A DNA stretch of 64,000 nt, from positions 248,001 to 312,000 of the forward strand of contig NC_089578.1 in assembly GCF_040115645.1 (NCBI RefSeq), written 5' to 3'. The notes beneath the pieces are model-generated. The model saw only the letters and a list, made by a program, of their open reading frames with translations, was not told the origin of the DNA and searched no databases. The first letter of the stretch is position 1; every line of letters starts with the position of its first letter. Source of the DNA: Euwallacea fornicatus (taxonomy: Eukaryota; Arthropoda; Insecta; Coleoptera; Curculionidae). Positions 23,615 through 34,901 of this stretch are shown here, in pieces. The translations under genes were made by a program, and so were the position numbers.

Positions 23615-24508
23615 ATATCGGTTCTCCGCGGTGTCTTACGTATTCTTGTACGCGTCCAGGCATGGATCTAATGAGGGCATTGATGTCCTCTCGGAGGATT
23701 TCAGGCTAACTGGACACATAGCGCCCCTAGGGTCGGTGGGGGAGGAGGTAAATTGTGCAACCTTCTACCTACAATATCCCATACATGGTCAATAAATGAT
23801 AGGTCTGGAGCGCGAGGTGGCCAAGGTAGCAAATTGATTGTATTTTGTGGAAGTCCATGATCACTCTCGCCGCATGTGTTCGTGCATTAACTTGCTGGAA
23901 AACTGGATTAACAAGAATTTCCATATACGGCATGAGATGAAGTGTCTTGATGTCTGATGGACACGCCTCTGTATTTTACACTGAAGGTCCCGTCTTTCAC
24001 CCCGTCGTCTTGCCGCCCGACCATCATGCATACCCGAACAGACTCTGGTTTAGTGACTAAACATGATCCGGATTCTGATACGTCCGTTCTCTGCGCTACT
24101 GCAGTCGATTTTAACGATGATTTAAGCTGAGGGGTAACTCAAGATGGTGACGATAGGGAATCAGTTCAAACTTCTGATCCGATGAGAAATGGTCCTTCCA
24201 TACTCAGCAAACCACCGATGGGCCAGCGTCCTCGACCCATCTCTTAGGGCCATAATCCGAAGGCGGTGGTCTTGGAGTCCCGTAGTTCTTCGGGACCGTC
24301 CAGTACCTCTCCTCCTGCCTGTTCGGTCTCCTTGGGACCATGCTTGACCGCATCTCACTGCAGTGTTCACACTGCGGTTCAGTCTAGTGGCGATTTCTCT
24401 AAATGACCAACTTCTAGTAGACTCCCCATTCGACCTCTCCCAAACTCTCTCAATTGATGAAAATTTCGCTCTGCAGCAATTAGCCATATTTGATTGATCT
24501 GAAGGCAC
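23615..24508 (-). pseudogene. Tc1-like transposase pseudogene
   Basis: It reads from 24508 down. The N-terminal helix-turn-helix part has WSFREIATRLNRSVNTAVRC, then GDRTGRRRGTGRSRRTTGLQ and DHRLRIMALRDGSR, typical of the insect Tc1 DNA-binding domain. The middle (24150-23850) is degraded, with recognisable pieces only in mixed frames. The C-terminal end around 23830-23640 has VGRRLHNLPPPPTDP then EDINALIRSMPGR-like sequence. Many frameshifts; inactive. Confidence 0.8.
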
Positions 24509-24649
24509 TTTCTAAGCGCACTGTACACCAACGAACCATATCTTGCGCTCATATTGTTGATATATTTTATTGCTATTTTCACGGTGAAAAAACGCAAAAT
24601 TCCTGATGAATCCGTCGACAAATATGGCTGAAAATTTAATCGTTTTTTG

Positions 24650-25157
24650 TACTGGGTGTCCTCTTTGGTGTGCACAACCGAGTTCCCGAAAACCAAAAAG
24701 GAACATCTTTCGAGAATTGGCAACGTCGCGTTTGTCTTCTTTCGACGTCTCCCTAGGTAGCCGCATAAACCAGATATGAATTTTCACGAGGGCCTTAGGT
24801 CCGACGTCTGTTAAGTGCCGATCTCTATCGCCGCACCCGCGAAGGTAGCTCGGACGACCCTTCGAAGGGCCAGCGCGGTGTTGCCGCTCAAGTTCACTGT
24901 TACCGGTTAACTTGCATTCCAGATTCAAAGGGCCATTGTCGAGTAATTTCGACTTCCAAGCGAGCCTCCCAACGCTCCATGGAAATTCCGAGCTCGTCGC
25001 AGCCTTTCGGTTGGCAGCTCTGACATTTTTTTTTTTTTTTTTTTTTTTTTGAAAACCTGTTCGGCTCTTGACCCCCGTTGGTCGGACCTTCTTCGTTCGG
25101 AATCGCGTTCTCGCTCTTTGGTCAAATTCGCGAAAGTTCCTTCCCCAACACCCTGTA
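24650..25157. mobile_element. M-family nonautonomous element, copy 2
   Basis: Degenerate left end tactgggtgtcctc (24650) and clear right end ccttccccaacaccctgta (to 25157). The core carries gttaagtgccgatctctatc, cgacccttcgaagggccagc and ggcaacgtcgcgtt, matching the copies at 14713, 25882 and 44018. A run of 25 T lies at 25026-25050, at the same relative position as the 42-T run in copy 3. The 220-codon minus-strand frame across it is repeat-derived. Confidence 0.75.
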
Positions 25158-25881
25158 CGCACGGGTGCTCGCACACGAGCTGGCCACCAAACGAGCTGGT
25201 TGATTTGCCAAGGCTGTCACGGCAAATCGAAATCTACCTTGAGCTGCAGCATCACGGGAAATGGCTAATGAAACTACTTAAAAAAAAAAATCTTGAACTG
25301 AAAATTATTGATATTAAACCCACGAGGAGAGTGCACGATGATGGCGAAGTGCACTTCAGCTGCACCGAAACTGGTGTTGTATGCAAATATACAATGGATC
25401 TACACTACTCGCAACGAGTGCTCGTTAAGCTGCAAAAATCATGTGGGAAAATTCGCTATATTATTTTAAAAGTGTGTAAGTGGAGCAGCCGCAGAAACTG
25501 TTCTACCTACTAATGATTATTATTAACAATACTTGTCCTGGGACGATATAAACCATATCTGCCCATAGATAAATAATAGGCGCGACGTTTTTTCCCACGT
25601 TACGGATAGATATTTGTTATTAAATGTATATTTATTGTTATAGCGATGATAGTTCTTGCCTTATTGTTTTCAGGCATGAGAGACTGACCCAGTCTTGGAA
25701 TTTTTCCGGTCAGTTTTTCGACAACAGTGCAACATGATTTCTTCGGCACACTTAGCATCGCCGCGATCCGTCGTTTTCTCAGAAGAAGCAGGTCCACGCA
25801 GAGAATGAGAGTTTCAACTGAGGACTTCCTAGGGACCGAACGCGAGATCTTCATGGAAGATATCAGGCAAGCCTCACCTCC
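25158..25881. other. No recognisable gene
   Basis: The frame 25049-25513 on plus begins inside M copy 2 and has no known domain. A possible terminus-free spacer. Confidence 0.35.
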
Positions 25882-26316
25882 GCGGAGTGTTAGGGACACG
25901 GCTCTCGCAAATTTAACCAAACGATCAGGAACGTCATTCCGTACGGAAAAGTCCCTGACGACGGGGGTCGCACATACGACCGTTTCCCCGGAAAACAGGA
26001 AAACGTTATTTGGGGATCGGCAACGTCGCGTTCGACGCCGGCATAAACTGGGAGTGAATTTTTACTAGCGGTTTTGGATCTAGTACCTGTTAACTGCCGA
26101 TCTGTATCGCGTCATCCGCAAAGGCAACTTGGGCCACCCCTTTAAAGGGCCAGGCTCGGTGCGGCGTTGCCGCTTCGCGCCGCTCTTACCGGCTAACCGG
26201 TGCCATCGCTCGTAAAGTTGCAAACTGCTCCGAGCGACTTTAACTATTTTCTCCCTCTCGAGCATGTTTTTCAGGATTTTATTCAAATTTTTAGCTCTTC
26301 GGTCACCAACTCGATT

Positions 26317-26361
<45 letters not shown>

Positions 26362-26458
26362 GAAAATTAGCGGACAGTTCTAAGGAACATTTTTGTTGAA
26401 AATTATGTCCTTAAATCGTCGGTTGAATTTGGGGAAGTTGCCTCCCCAACGCCCTGTA
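25882..26458. mobile_element. M-family nonautonomous element, copy 3
   Basis: Left end cggagtgttagggacacggc (25883) is a worn version of tacagggtgttggggg; right end cctccccaacgccctgta (to 26458). The core shares ggcaacgtcgcgttcgac, ctgttaactgccgatctgta and ctttaaagggccaggc with the other copies. A run of 42 T spans 26319-26360. Confidence 0.75.
26319..26360. repeat. Poly-T run (42 bp)
   Basis: An uninterrupted T homopolymer within M copy 3; the corresponding site in M copy 2 has 25 T (25026-25050) and in M copy 4 a shorter A run on the other strand (44123-44134). Confidence 0.9.
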
Positions 26459-27806
26459 TTACGCGGACCCAAAAAAAGGGAAAAAATGGCTGACGCTCGC
26501 TCACGACTATTTTCATGATTCATACTGGCGCGAAGCCCTTAATGGACATAATAATAGAGAAATTATCGACGCTCTACGTAGAATGCACCACGTCGGACTC
26601 TTCTAAACGGTTGATGCGCACATGCGCACTAGATCCGAGCCTAAATTACACGAATATGATATTTTCAACACAAAAACACGTAAAAAAACGCGCAAATACG
26701 TTTTTCTCGATTATATCGACCTCGATGGTAATCACGAGGGAGCATTAGAGGTCATTTTCGCAAGACCTGCGTAGCAGGTTAATTAAAAATTCCGCAAATA
26801 CATAGCCACTACATAAACATAAACGTATATAATACATAAGTAGGTATGTCCCCAGGAAAGGAGGCAATGAAAGCCGGCACTTCTCTTCGCATTACAATAT
26901 AGCCCCAAAGCCTTGCGATAGTTTATCCCCCTCGTTTCGCATCAACCAATTAAAGAACGGATTCTATCGGGTTTTTATCATCAATTTTCAACGTTGCAGA
27001 TCATGAATCGGGGTCACGTTCATTGCTTTACGACTTCACTTCACACACAGGTGTAATTGGCATTCTGTGCCTGTGTGAAGATGTGAAAAATCAAAAGGCG
27101 CGAGTTCATGACACCGAGGGAGCCAAACAATGGCGAAGGAGTCGCGGATGATGGCGGAAGCGGAGGCGAAAAGAACGGAACGACGTTGGAGGGTGATCGA
27201 GTTGAGGTGGAGGTTGGCAGTTTGTGTTTATGAAAATACGCGTAATTTGCGACTTCGAAAGTTCTATCGAAATCTGATCTTCGGTGCAAAGTACCCCAAC
27301 CCCTGGTAGCGTGTGCCGAGCTAGCTACGAAACACTCTGTATGCGCCTGCTCTATTTCCTCCAGTTTATGTTGCAGAATAGAGCGAGCTGATTTTGCATC
27401 GTTCAGAAGCACAAAATGCGTCTTTAGACCGTGTAAAAATAATTTTTTTTTCGATTTTAACTCGCAAATTTTCAAATTTCATTCCGAACTCACGAAATTA
27501 AGAAAATTTGAGAATTTTTCTCTGAAAATTCACCGATTTGAAGGTTCATTTTTGGGTGCTCTAGACGCCGCTTTTCCTTCTTTTTCTACTCAAAATTTCT
27601 CAAAAAAAAACAACTGTCGAGCTTAGAAGTTTGCCTATTAACTTTATAATTTTATTTTTACTTTATTGCTTTATTATTTATTAATTATTTGAATAAATTC
27701 CAAAAGTTCATTAAGGGTGACGACCTAAGAGGTCGATTTCAGAAAGACTCAAGAATTTCCAACTCAAATTTGAGAGACGCCGTCAGGTAAGTTTCCAAAC
27801 AAAGCA
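26459..27806. other. No recognisable gene; one hairpin
   Basis: No coding signal. A perfect-looking stem is formed by cttcacacacagg (about 27033) and cctgtgtgaag (about 27068-27078) around an 18-20 nt loop. The 144-codon minus frame (27475-27041) shows no domain and reads through this hairpin. A terminus-like cactctgtatg lies at about 27331. Confidence 0.4.
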
Positions 27807-28404
27807 TACAGGGTCGCTCGTCCTCCCCATCAATCAAAAGTTTGTTGAGATCCAAAAGTGATGCAAATTTGAGAATTTTGAGTTAAATTGACTTATACTA
27901 TTTGTTTAGATATTTTCGACTTCCTGCCACTTTCGGCTTAACCGGAAGTAGCTGCCAGCTTGCTAATTTTAAATGGGACACCCAGTATATTATGGTATTT
28001 TTCGATTCTGCGTACTATTTGAGACACGTTTTCCGTATAACTTCCTCTACCTAACTCTCATCATTTTTGAGATGTCGGACCTTGAATCAAAAACGCGCCC
28101 ACGTAATGACCAATTGCAAAATCGCGTATCTCGCAGCTATTAAAGACATGATCTTCACATTTCACAATACTTAATCTTGAGTTTACACTTCTGCCACTTG
28201 TACGGCTTAGTATCATACACGGTGACCAAAATTCACGCTTTTGAAATAGCAAAAGTCTCTTTTCTTAAGTGGGACACCCTGTAACTTCAAGCAGTGTCAG
28301 GTGGAGAGCGCATTTCTCAAGCGAACTGTATCAGGGTCACCTATACCTATTCCTAATCATTTTCGAAATAATTAAGTTTCATTGTAAATTATAATAGTGA
28401 TTTA

Positions 28405-29236
28405 TACAGGGTGTTCACTAAAAAATGGGACAAGCGTCAGCTGCAGATTTTTGCGTTGAAATAAGCCGATACGATTTAATTGACTTTAGTGCAAAAGTCG
28501 ATACTACCGGAGCTACAGGGTGTCAAACATAAATCCCATTCCCTTTAATATCGTTCAACTACGTGCAGCTAATTTCATGAATTTTCCTATGGGGGATTTT
28601 TCGGGCTGAGAAATTCAAATTTACCATCGATTTCGGTGGATCTTATAGAGGACGCCACCGGCGACGATTTTGACCCTTTTGAACCGTGACAGCTTTTTTG
28701 TTCCACCTTGTACGTTGTTTTGGGCTTGATGAATCTCTTTCCTTGTCTTTTCTATTTAAAAAAGGTGTAACTTATTGAAGTCGCTAGGAGCAACGGTTTT
28801 CGAGCAAAAAGCGTTTAAACGTGATGATGCATAAAAATGATCTGAAAGAAAAGGTCGTTTATTGACGTATTTGACTGCTATCTACAAACACAGAGAAATA
28901 ACGCCGTAAAACTGGAATAAACTTGAGAAAAAACGTAAATGAGAGACATTTAAAATTAAAAAATTGAGAAAAGTTGTCCACAGTTATCAAATCACATGAA
29001 AAACTTCATTTCAAATTTGATGTTCAAAATGTACATGAGAAAGTTCATGAAATTAGCTGGAAGTAGTTGAAAAATGTTAAAGGAAATGTGATTTTTTTTC
29101 GATTTTCAGACCCTGTAGCTCCGTTAGTATCAACTTTTACCCTACCCGAACTAAGGTAAATTTAGTCAAATCGGCTTATTTTAACGCAAATAATCGCCAA
29201 TTGACCTATGTTCCATTCTCTGCTGAACACCCTGTA
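28405..29236. mobile_element. Nested inverted-repeat element inside element B
   Basis: The arms from 28405 inward (tacagggtgttcactaaaaa, then aataagccgatacgatttaa) match the inverse of 29125-29236 for about 110 bp. Similarity continues without a break into the innermost pair (28514-29117), whose termini are flanked symmetrically by ggagc and gctcc. Noncoding. The homologous site in element A keeps only the inner pair and the right outer end. Confidence 0.75.
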
Positions 29237-29289
29237 CATTCGTTATGGTAAATTGAAGTGCGGAGATATTTAGACAATATTTTCCCGAA

Positions 29290-29420
29290 CCAGTGGTCAG
29301 GTCCGGTGGCTTGGCCGCCTCGTTCTCCAGATCTAAGTCCTTTGGACTTTTAGTCCTGGGGATATTTAAAAAGTTTAATATACGCCACTGCAGTGTTAAC
29401 GGCACCCGCGTTGAAACATC
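29290..29420 (+). pseudogene. Transposase C-terminal fragment in element B
   Basis: The plus strand around 29300-29395 encodes VAWPPRSPDLSPLDF, a stop, then SWGYLKSLIYATAV. It is the same third-Asp fragment as in element A (16860-16968) with an added stop codon and a deletion just downstream. Nonfunctional. Confidence 0.75.
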
Positions 29421-30529
29421 ACGAAAATTGGACTTTGTTACTCAACTTTTTTCTATTTTTGTTTGTACAATTTAATTCTTTTTCTTCAAAATGTTCGTAA
29501 AATACACTTTTTGACAAAGTGGTACTTTCCTGAAAAACGGTTCGGTTTACGTACACCGACCAAAAGTACCATTTTTTTCTTAGGTGCATCGCGAATCTAA
29601 TCAACCCCACGACGCCCAAAAAGCCCCAAGATCTTAAAAATTTAAGGACGAAGAAGTTGAGGGCAGCCTCCCCGCCGCCTCCCTGAAGATGTAGGAAGAG
29701 ACGTTGGGTCCTGTCTTATTAGCGTTGGTACTACGCAGAAGTGTTCCAAAATTTATAAAATTTCATCTGCTGGAGGAAAAGTTATTCGGAAAATGCCAAT
29801 TTCGCCGTCATACTTTGAACGGCCGCATTTAGGACATGCTGTATAGTACTAAATGATATAAATAGCGAAAGAGCAAAGTTAAGACTATTCGTTGCGAAAT
29901 ACGAAGATTATGTCTTTAAGAACTGATGAGGTATGTAATTTTAAAATCGGTCATTACAGAGACACGTTTTTATGCCAAGGTTAAATATCTCAAAAACAGC
30001 AAGTATAGGAGATTATGCAGAAAGTTCGTTTCAGTTACTACGTAGAATCTAAAAATAAAATCATATACCGGAGGTCTCGTTTGCAGTACGCAAGACGACT
30101 TCCGGTGTAACCGGAAGTGACAGGAAATCGAAAATATTACGAAAAAAAATAACACACGTGGGGGTTAATTGAGCCCCAAATTTTCGAACAGCAAACTGTT
30201 AACGAACGTTTTGGCTGAATCACCCCGTACAGCCCCTTGCACCTGGCGCATTACTAAGCTACATCCCAAAGAGCTCGCGATTTTTCTAAAAAGGACACTC
30301 TACACCCGTCCGCGTACTCGCAATCTTTGACCGACTGGAGTGTTGGACACTTCAATTTTTTTTTTTATTAATGGGAGTCATGGGGTGGAAATCGAAATGT
30401 CCATTTTCAACAGCGCTGCAGTCCGCTAGCAGGACGAAGCCGATGAACGTGGGAGATTCAAATGGGCCGCATGGTTGATTCATGCGCCCTCCGAGGGCGT
30501 TAACTTGGCAAGAAGCGTAGAAGATGAAT

Positions 30530-30775
30530 TTTTGGGTTTTGGCTTTTGGTTGCGATTTCTGCCCAGTTTTTATTTTACACTCACCAGTTTTTCATTTTTT
30601 AGATTTTCTTGAGCAAATTTTTTATTTTTTTTCTTCTTTGTTTCTTTTATTATTTTTTCTTCTTTTCTTTTCTTTTCTTTTCTTTTCTTTTCTTTTCTCT
30701 TTTTCTCTTTTCTTTTCTTTCTTTTTTTTTTCTTTCTTTTCTTTCATTTTTTTTTCTTTTTTTTTTTTTGAACGA
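30530..30775. repeat. Polypyrimidine tract with (TTTTC)n core
   Basis: A T/C-only stretch of roughly 170 bp from about 30600 with a tcttttcttttctttt core (30656-30722). It encodes an artefactual Phe/Leu/Ser-rich open frame on plus (30524-30829). Simple-sequence repeat, not a gene. Confidence 0.85.
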
Positions 30776-30785
30776 GGATTTAAAT

Positions 30786-31935
30786 TGAGTCACGGGGACC
30801 GTCTAGCGCAAGATTTCCCCATTTTTTAGGCTGGAGATTCACAGCTTCTAGCGCGACCTAGAATTTATCATTAGTGTGGCGTGAAAAATCCATTCCTTTG
30901 TCTTGCCGAAAAAAACATTAAAGTAAACAACGACTTGTTAACTTCCATTACTGCTTTTTGCAGTCGGCACCGCTCGAGATTAGTTCTCCTTTATCTGGTA
31001 CGTTGAGCAACTTTTGCTTCATATCTTTTTACTCCACTTAAATATTGGAGATCTTTAAACGATAAAAAAAAATTGATCGAACCACCGTTTTAAACTACGC
31101 AAGTAAAATGGGTTTCTTTCAAATGAAACCAATTAAGGCTAATTATTATAATTGCTCCTACGGCGACGAGGTGTCGACCCATTAACCGTGCGTTAATACG
31201 AAATATTGTGGTTTAAATTCGAGGGGGTCTCGGATTCGACTGTTACCTAACGACACACGTCGCGGACGTAGCAGCGGTGGGACCGTGCGAAAAGGGGCGC
31301 TACTGGAACATCAGGCGGAAACTACGTTTTATGTGCTTTTTATTGGATTAAATTGAACTTTGTTGGACGATAAGCTGGTCTGGTCTTAATTCGATTTAAG
31401 CGAAACAGTTTATCCACTGTCCCTCGAATGTCCGTCACGTTAGATCTGGCTATCATCGCGCCATATAAGGCGCGTCCGTTAAGTGCAGGACCATCCATAA
31501 GGAAAAAAACGCATAAGGGCCGAGGAAGAGCGTAAATTTAGTAAATTTTTGCTTGCAATATGAATTCGTCTGAATTATACCGTTTATTTATTCAATTTTG
31601 CTCATGGACTCACGGGGAAATCAACAAAAAATGAATCACTTCATTCGCCCAATAATGTACGACCGCTCGGTGTTTTCTCTCTTTTCAATCTCCTTTGAGC
31701 GTACTTTTTCAGTTCTGAAATTTCCCCTTCAGTATCGTTTTCAATTCCACACGCCTCATTCCGTAACTCTGCCAGTCCACAATCCCTCGTGGGGAAGTTC
31801 GTTAACTCCTAACGAGAAAAACAGTTCTTTTCCCAGCGCCAACACGGTGTTGGTGACTTTTTCACTGGGCCTAATCACCTTTCCCAGCACGAGAATGCCC
31901 CAATTCACGCGACTCGCGTAACGAAACAATGGTTT
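30786..31935. other. No recognisable gene
   Basis: Mixed-composition DNA. A string gcgcgtccgttaagtgcagg at about 31470 resembles a mariner-type terminus, but no partner was found. The frames at 31598-31953 are unassigned. Confidence 0.35.
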
Positions 31936-31939
31936 TCCG

Positions 31940-32130
31940 GCCGCAACATGCATGTCACGGAGTGGCCCCCGAAAAGTCCAGATCTAAACCCAACGGAAAA
32001 TTTACGGGGACGTTTACCTCGCAAGGTCTGCGATCAGGGACGACGCCACTTGGCCGGCAATGAGGACCTGAAGAGGACAATTTCTGGAGAGTGGAATTGG
32101 CCCTGAAATTTCCCAAGGGTTAATCGAAAG
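31940..32130 (+). pseudogene. Tc1-like transposase C-terminal fragment
   Basis: The plus strand encodes TEWPPKSPDLNPTENLRGRL followed by PRKVCDQ, the conserved third-catalytic-residue (Glu) region of Tc1-type transposases. Upstream catalytic regions are not recognisable. A short remnant. Confidence 0.75.
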
Positions 32131-32306
32131 TATGAAAGACCGAGTATTTAACGTTATACAAAGGGAGAGGCAAATATTACCATTGTGGGGGTATTTTGAC
32201 CAGTAATTTATGCGCTCTTACATTTTTGGGCGGGAATTTCTCATTTTGCCGTTATAAAAATGTCAAATTGTGAAATGACCCTAAATCTATGAATCATTCG
32301 CTTGTA

Positions 32307-33755
32307 CAGGGTGTCCCACTTAAAGCTGTGATTGAAGATTGCTCAAAAACGTTGTATAAAAGACAGATTGAAATGAAAGTTGTCCGGTAAAGAAGGGGAC
32401 ATGTCGTGAAGATAGTGACCTTTAGTCAAAACGTCATTTTAAGGTCATTTCAAGGGCAACTTTTTTTTGCATATGGCAGCCCCGTATGCTTTTACAGATC
32501 TTTTTAGACCTTTAAAAAATAAATATCTTTTCTTTTGAGAATTTTTTTATTAGACTTTTTGCTGCAGAGTTTTCCTTGATTTTTGGCTAATTTTCGAAAA
32601 AGTCAAAATTATTGCATTTTTTCTTCTAAAACAGTTTTGCAATGCAAATTCTGTTCAAAACTCATAATAATTTTTCTATTTAACAAAACAAAATTATTTC
32701 TATGAAATTTTTTTTTTTATTTTACAAATTCTGATTTGAGAAATTTATGGAAGAAAATGTTCAAAATAGTGTCCTTTGGACTGCTTTGTCCAATTGACGC
32801 GCATTTTCAATTCTCCTTTTCATGTCGTCTGCAGTTGCTGGCACTTGTGCATAAACTTTGTCCGTTAAAAAACCCCAGAGGAAAAAATCTGGTGAATTCA
32901 GATCAGGCCACCAAGGGGGCCAGTTCACTGGACCGCCCCGTTCAATCCATCGATCTGAATACACTTCATGCAGAACCTCACGAGACATTCCAGAAAAATG
33001 GGCTGGACAGCGGTCATGCTGATGCCACACCATCCAACCAATCGCAAGTGGGACGTTTTCTACCAATTCCGGAGGATTATTACAGAAGAACTTGAGGAAA
33101 ATTTCTCCATTCGAATTTCCTTTAATGAAGAAAGGTCCAATTAAGTACTCCCCAATAATACTGCACCAGACTGATCTTTGATGGTCACCTTCTCTCAGCC
33201 AGTGGGGGTTCACAGCACTCCAAAAATGCAGATTATGGCGATCTACCACACCGTGGCTGCTGAATGTGGATTCATCCGGTAACAAAACGTTGGAGGAGGA
33301 ATTTGCATTTTTATTTAATTGCTGCTTTGCCCAATGCCTAACCTGATGGACCTACAGGTGGACTCTAACTAGAGAAAATTTAAGAATTTTTTTTGTTTTT
33401 TTTTATTAGTTATGAGTTTTGAACAGAATTTGCATTGCAAAACTTTTTTAGCTAAGAAAATGCAATAGTTCAACTATCTCAAAAATTGGAGGAAAATCGA
33501 GGATAAATCTGCAGCAAAGCGTCTAATAGAGAAATTCTTGAAAGGAAACATATAAATTTTTTGAAAGTCTGCAAGAATCTGTAAACAAAAAAGTTGCCCT
33601 TGAAGTGACCTTTAAACGACGTTTCGGCCGAAACTCGCCATCTTCGTGACATGTCCCCGCTTTACCGTACAACTTCTATTTGAAACTTTTTTTCATGCAA
33701 CGTACCGGCTTTGAGCAATCTCCAATCGCAACTTTAAACGGAACACCCTGTCTTC
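32307..33755 (-). mobile_element. Long-TIR transposon with DD41D transposase (1.45 kb)
   Basis: The left end tacagggtgtcccacttaaa (32307) and right end tttaaacggaacaccctgt (to about 33752) are inverse. The arms run about 150 bp: gattgaagattgctcaaaaa against gagcaatctccaatcg, and gggacatgtcgtgaagat against atcttcgtgacatgtcccc. Further inverted similarity continues into about 32530-32680 and 33410-33570. The interior encodes a transposase on the minus strand, the best-preserved one in the window. Confidence 0.85.
32761..33350 (-). pseudogene. DDE transposase, N-terminally truncated (174-codon open frame)
   Basis: The catalytic domain is open from about 33330 to 32761. In order: NVLLPDESTFSSHGVVDRHN (first Asp), a HFWSAVNPHWLREG segment, QRSVWCSIIGEYLIGPFFIK, then WHQHDRCPAHFSGM (second Asp), and WPPWWPDLNSPDFFLWGFLT (third Asp). 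Counting residues, 41 lie between the second and third Asp (DD41D), the spacing reported for the rosa-type branch of Tc1/mariner. Usual GAPAH is changed to RCPAH and SPDLN is preceded by WW. The DNA-binding N-terminus is missing, so it is probably inactive as it stands. Confidence 0.8.
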
Positions 33756-34599
33756 GCTGTCTCCGAGTCTGCGCAAATGATATTTCTTAAAAAAAAAAAA
33801 ATTATCCGCCTCAGGACAAAAACTAGGGGTCCTATACAGGGTGGGCCTGTACTTTTTGGACGCACGTCACTGGATTCCCTCAACATAGTTCAATTAAACG
33901 TGTTTAATATACGATTGCTATATTTACCCACATCAGCTATTGATTAAGTAGTGATTGCATGGTCGGTGGGGATGCGGTTGAACTGCCGTTAAATTGACTA
34001 TTTGTATTGTAATTTCCTTATGGTTTTTTTCACTTGTCATCCAATCCCATATATGGATTGTTTTCTTCGAGAAACTACGAGGTGTGAAGACATTTTCCGC
34101 TCCGCCACCAACAATCGTTAAATTTGAAGATTCATTAATGCACTTTTGGTAATCTCCGAAGCGACGTACCGAAATCCTTCTGTGGGCGCCAAGAGAGAGA
34201 TATTCATTTTTGCACGTTGATATCTCTCTCTTATCTTATCTCTAAGTTAAAGTCGGTTGTAAGTGTTGAGGTAAATCCATTATCCCTGCGGATAAAATTT
34301 AGTTATCATGCACGGTGATGTGGGTGGTACCCAGCGCACAACCTTCACCTCGTTTTCGATGTCGCTGATCGCAGGTGGATGTTTCGGATAGACATAGAGG
34401 TCGTAACACCCATCTATAATTCATTACTTTCAGCATCAACGTGGTGGTTGATTATCGTTGAAAACGCCGTGTTTAGACCTTCGAGATGGGCCCCATTAGG
34501 ACGAACGGCTGTAGCGGTGCCAGTGACGACCGGGGTTTTGATGCAACAAGGGCGGAAAGCGGCACTTTCCCGCGCGCTGATGGGACACAGATAACTCAA
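33756..34599. other. No recognisable gene
   Basis: One lone terminus tacagggtgggcctg at about 33835. No coding or RNA signal was found. Confidence 0.35.
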
Positions 34600-34901
34600 T
34601 GATGCGTTCAAGAACTGGCCTGCGAGATGCCTCCGCACCCTCCCTGCAGTCCAGATCTGGCCCCTTCGGACTCGCACATGTCACCTGAAGGAAGTTCCAC
34701 GCGGGCAACAATGCAGCTCCGATGCAGAAGTCAGGATTCAACGTGGCTCCCACAACGACCAAACGGATCTTCTGCCAGGGGCTTGGAGACTTAAAGGAAA
34801 GACGGGATTGCGTTGAAAGTAGCCGAAATGTTGCGACGATTGAACCAATAGTGCTGGAGCTATGACAACTTGTCTCGCTACTTATTGAACGACCCTCGTA
34901 G
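34600..34901 (+). mobile_element. Mariner-like 3' fragment (copy 4)
   Basis: The right terminus cttattgaacgaccctcgta (to 34901) is preceded by ttgtctcgcta, identical in layout to copy 1. At about 34625-34680 the plus strand keeps a PP-PSLQSRSGPFGL-like reading that, in the proper frame, is the mariner tail PPHPPCSPDLAPSD. The left end was not found. Confidence 0.65.

Larger units (their letters stand above)
27807..30229 (+). mobile_element. Composite long-TIR element B (2.4 kb)
   Basis: Outer ends: tacagggtcgctcg (27807) and ctgaatcaccccgta (to 30229). The arms are inverted and several hundred bp long (for example gacttcctgccactttcggc near 27929 against its inverse near 30095-30125). Two further concentric terminus pairs lie inside: tacagggtgttcac (28405) with gctgaacaccctgta (to 29236), and tacagggtgtcaaac (28514) with cagaccctgta (to 29117). 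Close relative of element A. Confidence 0.8.

Noticed and set aside
24512..25174. 220-codon minus frame including a poly-Lys tract
   Set aside because: It coincides with M-family copy 2; the Lys run is the poly-T homopolymer read in antisense.
30524..30829. Phe/Leu-rich 101-codon frame that looks like membrane segments
   Set aside because: It is a translation of a polypyrimidine simple repeat.
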